Shown: positions 59,503 through 64,000 of the stretch, piece after piece
Layout: every line of letters starts with the position of its first letter
How positions within the stretch are numbered: position 1 is the first letter of the stretch
Assembly (NCBI RefSeq): GCF_900116665.1
Contig: NZ_FPBK01000001.1
Location: forward strand, 1 to 64,000
Reading direction: 5' to 3'
DNA length: 64,000 bases
DNA from: Pustulibacterium marinum
GTDB lineage: Bacteria > Bacteroidota > Bacteroidia > Flavobacteriales > Flavobacteriaceae
Program-made: the position numbers and the translations under genes
The notes under the pieces: model-generated
The model's input: only the letters and a program-made list of their open reading frames with translations
Databases searched by the model: none
Told to the model about the DNA's origin: nothing

Positions 59503-59979
59503 ATGCTCGAAGTTGCTTACATAAACACTCCATTAGGAATCACTAAAATTGAAGGTGATTTAGTAGGAATTCAGCGCATCACTACCAATCATGAAGTTGA
59601 TAAACCATCAGAGGAAATTCCGGAATCGCTACAACATTGTGTTACCGAATTGCAACGCTATTTTGAAGGAAGTTTGACAGCATTCACCTTTAAAATGAAT
59701 CCACAGGGTACCGAATTTCAACAAAAAGTCTGGAATGCACTATTAGATATTCCGTTCGGAAAAACTACTTCTTATGCAGACTTATCCATAAAACTTGGTG
59801 ACATAAAAGCCATACGAGCCGTAGCCAATGCCAATGGTAAAAATCCGTTATGGATTGCTGTTCCATGTCACAGAGTCATAGGTTCCGATGGTAGTTTAAC
59901 CGGGTATGCCGGCGGTTTGTGGCGAAAGCAATGGTTGTTAGAGCATGAAAATCCTGTAAAGCAACAGACGCTTTTTTAA
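59503..59979 (+). CDS. ogt: Methylated-DNA-[protein]-cysteine S-methyltransferase
   Basis: A 158-residue suicide repair protein that takes the methyl group from O6-methylguanine. The acceptor is Cys122 in IAVPCHRVIGSDGSLTGYAGG, the universal PCHR motif; FQQKVWNALLDIPFGKTTSYADL and RAVANANGKNP form the DNA-binding part. It corresponds in length to Ogt rather than Ada. It starts right after the stop of the CNNM gene and is probably in its transcript. Confidence 0.96.
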   Translation: MLEVAYINTPLGITKIEGDLVGIQRITTNHEVDKPSEEIPESLQHCVTELQRYFEGSLTAFTFKMNPQGTEFQQKVWNALLDIPFGKTTSYADLSIKLGDIKAIRAVANANGKNPLWIAVPCHRVIGSDGSLTGYAGGLWRKQWLLEHENPVKQQTLF

Positions 59980-60016
59980 ATAAATTTCTGTATTTTTAGA
60001 TGAAATCAATCAAAAA

Positions 60017-61180
60017 ATGAAATTCATTAAAAAATTCTTTAAATGGCTGTTCATCTTACTTTTAGTAAGCTGCTTAGCTTTACATCTTTTGGGGTATGGT
60101 TACCTCTTTAAAGCGGTAAAAACTATTTATTTCAACGGTCACACCACTGCATTTCTATCGGATTACAAGTATTTTGACAATGCCGAAATTGACAACGGAT
60201 CTGCTCAACCTTGGCCAATTCATCAAAATTACAATACAGCGAAAACCACAGAATTGCTGGAAGAAACTAATACCGAATTAGGAACTATTGCCTACCTCAT
60301 CATAAAAAATGATAGTATTTGGTTCGAAAAATATTACGAAGACTACAATGAAAATTCCAAAAGCAATTCCTTTTCCATGGCAAAAAGTTATGTAAGCGGA
60401 ATGCTAGGCAAAGCCATTATGGACGGCTACATTAAAAATCTTGAGCAACCCGTAGGAGATTTTATTCCGGAGTTTAGCGAAGGAAAAGCAGCCAAACTTA
60501 CCGTTGGCGATTTGTCTTCCATGGCTTCGGGTACTAATTGGGATGAAGCGTATTATTCACCGTTTTCAGTAACTACACAAGCATATTTTGATGATGATTT
60601 AGAAGATGTTATTCTCAATTTAAAAGTAGTTAACGAACCCGGAACATTCTACAAATATGCCAGTGGCGATACCGAAATGTTAGCCATGGTCATAGAACGT
60701 GCTACCGGAAAAAAACTCTACAACTACCTGTCTGAAAGTTTTTGGAAGCCCATGGGTTGCGAAAACCAGGCCTTGTGGCAAGTAGATAGCGAAGAAGGTG
60801 ATTTGGTAAAAGCGTATTGTTGCATTGCCAGTAACGCCAGAGATTTTGCGCGTTTTGGAAAACTATACAAAGACCACGGAAAATGGAATGGAAAACAACT
60901 ACTAGATTCCACCTTTATTGCCACTTCTTTGAAACCTCGTTTTAACGATAGTCCGTTTTACGGTTATGGTTGGTGGTTGCACAAAAAAGCCGGAAAAAAC
61001 TTTTTTATGATGCGTGGTCATTTGGGTCAATATGTAATTGTGGAGCCAGATGATAATGTAATTATCGTTCGTTTAGGACATCAAAAATCCCCAGATGCAG
61101 GGATTGGGGTATACACAAAAGATATTGATATTTACATAGACGAAGCTTATAAAATGATGACCAATGCTACACCGAATTAG
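60017..61180 (+). CDS. Class C beta-lactamase-like serine hydrolase
   Basis: A 387-residue exported or membrane-anchored protein (hydrophobic segment at about 9-30) with a beta-lactamase/penicillin-binding fold. The catalytic SxxK is Ser120-Met-Ala-Lys123 in SFSMAKSYVSG; the tyrosine motif is YKYASGD (YxS in place of YxN), and RGHLGQY near 335 corresponds to the KTG-like third motif. Such proteins are mostly esterases or peptidases, not antibiotic resistance factors. It overlaps the exonuclease gene by 17 bases. Confidence 0.88.
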   Translation: MKFIKKFFKWLFILLLVSCLALHLLGYGYLFKAVKTIYFNGHTTAFLSDYKYFDNAEIDNGSAQPWPIHQNYNTAKTTELLEETNTELGTIAYLIIKNDSIWFEKYYEDYNENSKSNSFSMAKSYVSGMLGKAIMDGYIKNLEQPVGDFIPEFSEGKAAKLTVGDLSSMASGTNWDEAYYSPFSVTTQAYFDDDLEDVILNLKVVNEPGTFYKYASGDTEMLAMVIERATGKKLYNYLSESFWKPMGCENQALWQVDSEEGDLVKAYCCIASNARDFARFGKLYKDHGKWNGKQLLDSTFIATSLKPRFNDSPFYGYGWWLHKKAGKNFFMMRGHLGQYVIVEPDDNVIIVRLGHQKSPDAGIGVYTKDIDIYIDEAYKMMTNATPN

Positions 61181-61877
61181 TTTAGATAAAATTCTGTTTT
61201 TAGATATTGAAACAGTTCCTGAAGTTGAGAACTTTAGCGAACTTGATGAAACTACTCAAAAATTGTGGGAGCTCAAAAGTAAATATCAACGAAAAGAAGA
61301 ATTCTCTGCGGAAGAGTTTTATGATAATGCAGGGATTTGGGCAGAATTCGGAAAAATCGTTTGTATTTCGGTAGGCTATTTTGTTACTAAAGGTTCTGGA
61401 AGAAATTTTAGAGTGACAAGCTTTTTCGGGGAAGAAGAAAAATTACTGAAAGAATTCAAAAATCTTTTAGAATCGCACTTTTATCAACCTCAGCATCTAC
61501 TATGTGCACACAACGGAAAAGAGTTTGACTTCCCTTATATTGCTCGGCGAATGCTTATAAACCGAATTACGCTTCCTTCAAAATTAAATCTATTTGGAAA
61601 AAAACCTTGGGAAATACCCCATTTGGATACGTTGGAACTCTGGAAATTTGGGGATTATAAAACCTATACTTCTCTGAAATTATTAACGCATGTATTGGGA
61701 ATTCCGTCTCCAAAAGATGATATTGATGGCAGTGAAGTTCGAGGTGTTTTTTATGATGAAAAAAATATAGATAGAATTGTCACCTATTGTGAAAAAGATA
61801 CGGTTGCAGTTGCTCAAATATTCTTACGATTACGAAACGAAGATATTCTTACCGAAGACGAAATTTTACATGTTTAA
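61164..61877 (+). CDS. DEDD-family 3'-5' exonuclease (PolB-like)
   Basis: A 237-residue nuclease with an RNase H-like exonuclease fold. Motif I is LFLDIETVPE with Asp14 and Glu16; motif II is CAHNGKEFDFPYI; motif III is YCEKDTVAVAQ, with Tyr and Asp spaced as in the DEDDy group. It matches the stand-alone proteins annotated as exonucleases related to polymerase B proofreading. A role in DNA repair or RNA trimming is likely, but unproven. The ATG lies inside the end of the preceding gene; relatives begin at this point. Confidence 0.9.
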   Translation: MLHRISLDKILFLDIETVPEVENFSELDETTQKLWELKSKYQRKEEFSAEEFYDNAGIWAEFGKIVCISVGYFVTKGSGRNFRVTSFFGEEEKLLKEFKNLLESHFYQPQHLLCAHNGKEFDFPYIARRMLINRITLPSKLNLFGKKPWEIPHLDTLELWKFGDYKTYTSLKLLTHVLGIPSPKDDIDGSEVRGVFYDEKNIDRIVTYCEKDTVAVAQIFLRLRNEDILTEDEILHV

Positions 61878-61909
61878 AAATCTTTGTAGCTTTCCACTTT
61901 ACTAGAAGT

Positions 61910-63586
61910 ATGCTGAAAATTGAAAACCTATCAATAGCCTTTAAAAAAGACAACACATTTACGAATGTGATTCACAACATTTCGTATGAAGTACAAAAAA
62001 ATGAGATTGTTGGTATCGTAGGAGAATCAGGTAGTGGAAAATCGGTGTCTTCCTTGGCTATTTTGGGTTTACTTCCCAAAAAAATAAGTAAGATCTCTTC
62101 TGGAAAAATTATCTTCAATGAAGAAGAAATAACCCATCTTCCCGAAAAAAAATATCAGCAATTACGTGGAAAAACCATTTCTATGATTTTTCAAGAACCT
62201 ATGAGTTCTTTAAATCCGTCCATGAAATGCGGTCCTCAAGTGCTTGAAATTTTACTTCAGCATACCCAACTTTCGAAGAAAGCCGCGAAAACAGAGGTTT
62301 TAGCTTTGTTTGAGAAAGTAAAATTACCCGAGCCGGAAGCTGTTTTCAAAAAATATCCACATCAAATTTCGGGCGGACAAAAACAACGGGTTATGATTGC
62401 CATGGCCATTGCTTGCAAACCTAAACTTTTAATTGCAGACGAACCTACAACAGCGCTAGATGTTACCGTTCAAAAAGAAATTATCAAACTTTTAAAAACT
62501 TTACAGCAAGAAACCGAAATGAGTATTATTTTCATTTCGCATGATTTAGCGTTGGTTTCTGAAATTGCTGATAAAGTTGTGGTTATGTATAAAGGTGATA
62601 TTGTTGAACAAGGTGATGCTTCACAGGTTTTTCACCATCCAAATCATTCCTATACCAAAGCACTTTTGGCAAGTAGACCTTCTTTGGATGTTCGATTACA
62701 GAAATTACCAACTATTGCAGATTTCTTGAATGAAACCACAAATTTGTCTATTATAAGCCCTGATGAAAGAGAAAAAAAGCATCAAAAACTTTATGAGCAA
62801 CCTCCTTTACTTTCCATAAGAAATGTGTCAAAAGAATACGTTACTGCTACCGCTATTTTTGGAAAAGACAAAACATTTAAAGCTGTTGATGATGTTTCTT
62901 TTGATGTTTTTGAAGGCGAAACGGTTGGATTAGTTGGTGAAAGTGGCTGTGGAAAATCTACCTTAGGAAACGCCATTTTACAACTAGACAAAGCCACTTC
63001 CGGAACCATTTTGTACAAGGGAAAAGATATTACAAAACTAAAATCATCAGAAATAAGAAGTCTTAGAAAAGAAATTCAATTGATATTTCAAGACCCGTAT
63101 TCTTCGTTAAATCCAAGGATTTCTGTAGGTAATGCCATTTTAGAACCTATGAAAGTTCATGGGCTGTATAAGAATGATACCGAACGAAAAGAAAAAGTTA
63201 TAGAAATTTTAGAGCGTGTAGGTTTAGATGCTTCTCATTACAACAGATATCCACATGAGTTTTCCGGTGGGCAACGTCAGCGAATTGGCATTGCAAGAAC
63301 CATTGCTTTACAACCCAAACTTATTGTTTGTGACGAGTCTGTTTCTGCTTTAGATATTTCCGTTCAGGCTCAAGTTTTAAACTTATTAAACGAGCTAAAA
63401 GAGAATTTTGGTTTTACCTATATTTTCATTTCGCACGATCTTTCGGTAGTAAAATACATGAGTGATCAACTAATTGTGATGAATAAAGGTAAAATTGAAG
63501 AAATGGGTGATGCCGATGCTATTTATAAAGAACCTAAAACAGCCTATACCAAAAGGTTAATTAGCTCAATTCCTATAGGAAAATGA
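61910..63586 (+). CDS. Double-ATPase ABC protein of oligopeptide/dipeptide transporters
   Basis: A 558-residue fusion of two ABC ATPases corresponding to DppD and DppF (YejF/GsiA layout). First half: Walker [11 protein letters not shown], signature SGGQKQRV, Walker [13 protein letters not shown]; second half: [20 protein letters not shown] and [12 protein letters not shown]. Each half has an oligopeptide-transporter C-terminal extension ([15 protein letters not shown] in the first). It should energise peptide uptake together with membrane and binding proteins, none of which is encoded nearby. Confidence 0.93.
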   Translation: MLKIENLSIAFKKDNTFTNVIHNISYEVQKNEIVGIVGESGSGKSVSSLAILGLLPKKISKISSGKIIFNEEEITHLPEKKYQQLRGKTISMIFQEPMSSLNPSMKCGPQVLEILLQHTQLSKKAAKTEVLALFEKVKLPEPEAVFKKYPHQISGGQKQRVMIAMAIACKPKLLIADEPTTALDVTVQKEIIKLLKTLQQETEMSIIFISHDLALVSEIADKVVVMYKGDIVEQGDASQVFHHPNHSYTKALLASRPSLDVRLQKLPTIADFLNETTNLSIISPDEREKKHQKLYEQPPLLSIRNVSKEYVTATAIFGKDKTFKAVDDVSFDVFEGETVGLVGESGCGKSTLGNAILQLDKATSGTILYKGKDITKLKSSEIRSLRKEIQLIFQDPYSSLNPRISVGNAILEPMKVHGLYKNDTERKEKVIEILERVGLDASHYNRYPHEFSGGQRQRIGIARTIALQPKLIVCDESVSALDISVQAQVLNLLNELKENFGFTYIFISHDLSVVKYMSDQLIVMNKGKIEEMGDADAIYKEPKTAYTKRLISSIPIGK

Positions 63587-63679
63587 AAAATAAAACGTTT
63601 TCGTAAAGTTTTAATCAATTATATATACTAAATAGCCAATTTCTATGCGGATTTTACAATCTGTTTAACATTTAAGGTG

Positions 63680-63687
63680 TACCTTTG
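63680..63687 (+). promoter_or_regulatory. mqo promoter -7 element
   Basis: TACCTTTG matches TAnnTTTG and lies 20 bases before the mqo ATG. Confidence 0.6.
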
Positions 63688-63707
63688 CCCGCTCAAAACC
63701 ATTTACT

Positions 63708-64000
63708 ATGAGTACCGAAAATGTTGCTGATACTAAACAAGTTGTTTTAATTGGGGCAGGAATAATGAGTGCAACTCTTGCCACATTATTAAAAAAATTA
63801 AACCCTGGAATTTCCATTTCCATCTTTGAAAAATTAGATGTGATTTCTGGAGAAAGCTCTAATGCTACCAACAATGCCGGTACAGGACATTCAGGATTTT
63901 GTGAACTAAACTATACTCCTCAAAAAGAAGACGGTTCTGTAGATATTTCTAAAGCCATTAACGTTGCAAAATCTTTTGAACTTTCAAGAGAGTTTTGGTC
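63708..64000 (+). CDS. mqo: Malate:quinone oxidoreductase, N-terminal part (cut by window end)
   Basis: The first 97 residues of a membrane-associated flavoenzyme that oxidises malate to oxaloacetate and passes electrons to quinone. The FAD-binding loop [17 protein letters not shown] lies at residues 12-28, then IFEKLD and the family motif [21 protein letters not shown]. The assignment is confident, although the gene runs off the right end. It has its own promoter and stands apart from the ABC gene. Confidence 0.95.
   Translation, partial: MSTENVADTKQVVLIGAGIMSATLATLLKKLNPGISISIFEKLDVISGESSNATNNAGTGHSGFCELNYTPQKEDGSVDISKAINVAKSFELSREFW

Noticed and set aside
1-64000. tRNA, rRNA, CRISPR array, prophage or defense island
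   Set aside because: I looked in the intergenic gaps and among the gene products and found no cloverleaf, no regular repeat-spacer array, no phage genes and no recognisable defense genes.

Overview
The window is a 64 kb, AT-rich, gene-dense piece of a Bacteroidota chromosome, almost certainly from the family Flavobacteriaceae; the genus cannot be decided from it. The grounds are Bacteroidota-specific proteins (an IPExxxVDY protein, a DUF3109-type protein, a long class II amidophosphoribosyltransferase, AddA/AddB-like nuclease-helicases, an OmpA with thrombospondin type 3 repeats), the gene order purN / acpP-fabF-rnc-IPExxxVDY-pyk, and the flavobacterial promoter -7 motif TAnnTTTG in front of many genes. 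No rRNA, tRNA or CRISPR array was seen. Both ends are cut: an IS200/IS605-type transposase at the left and malate:quinone oxidoreductase at the right.

Layout. 0-0.6 kb: transposase tail, a GC-rich hairpin and a degenerate GIY-YIG gene. 0.6-3.6 kb: YCII lipoprotein, CYTH protein, a CLC-F type fluoride/proton antiporter behind a fluoride riboswitch, and an SDR protein. 3.7-14.5 kb: dinB, pyk, rnc, fabF, acpP, purN, rnhA, a PfkB-type sugar kinase, a PurF-type protein and sodA. 14.6-22.1 kb: an AddA/AddB-like recombination pair split by an outer-membrane OmpA gene. 22-32 kb: mixed housekeeping and membrane genes, including an S41 protease, dCMP deaminase, HupE-like, TerB/DnaJ, bacilliredoxin, PlsC and HD hydrolase genes. 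32.7-35.4 kb: an apparent four-gene operon with a histidine kinase, a response regulator and two unknown proteins, one of them with many membrane segments. 35.4-38.7 kb: radical SAM protein, enoyl-CoA hydratase and an NtrY-like kinase.

38.9-56.7 kb is a heme synthesis region. On the minus strand hemH-MATE transporter-hemJ are contiguous. On the plus strand hemA-hemC-trkH-trkA-hemD-hemE-DUF3575-unknown-hemF-ychJ-(four-helix-bundle gene)-hemB follow each other. Together these encode every step from glutamyl-tRNA to heme except glutamate-1-semialdehyde aminomutase (hemL). A PchR-like AraC regulator is divergent from hemA, and the spacer holds a perfect 17-bp palindrome resembling a Fur/PerR box. 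A very long TraB/GumN-type secreted protein lies between the two hem groups. 56.7-64 kb: secreted and membrane proteins, a CNNM/CBS protein, Ogt, a serine hydrolase, a DEDD exonuclease, a double-ATPase peptide ABC protein and mqo.

The most interesting non-gene signals are the fluoride riboswitch (2881-2929); two GC-rich intergenic elements sharing the ends GCGTwAG and ACGCCCTAA (11492-11580 and 38786-38901); 31-bp imperfect inverted repeats that bound a four-helix-bundle gene inserted in the hem cluster; a long two-part hairpin with a pyrimidine-rich loop at 58222-58352; and probable operators before marC and hemA. None of these, nor the four-gene two-component locus, is proven to be a new system.
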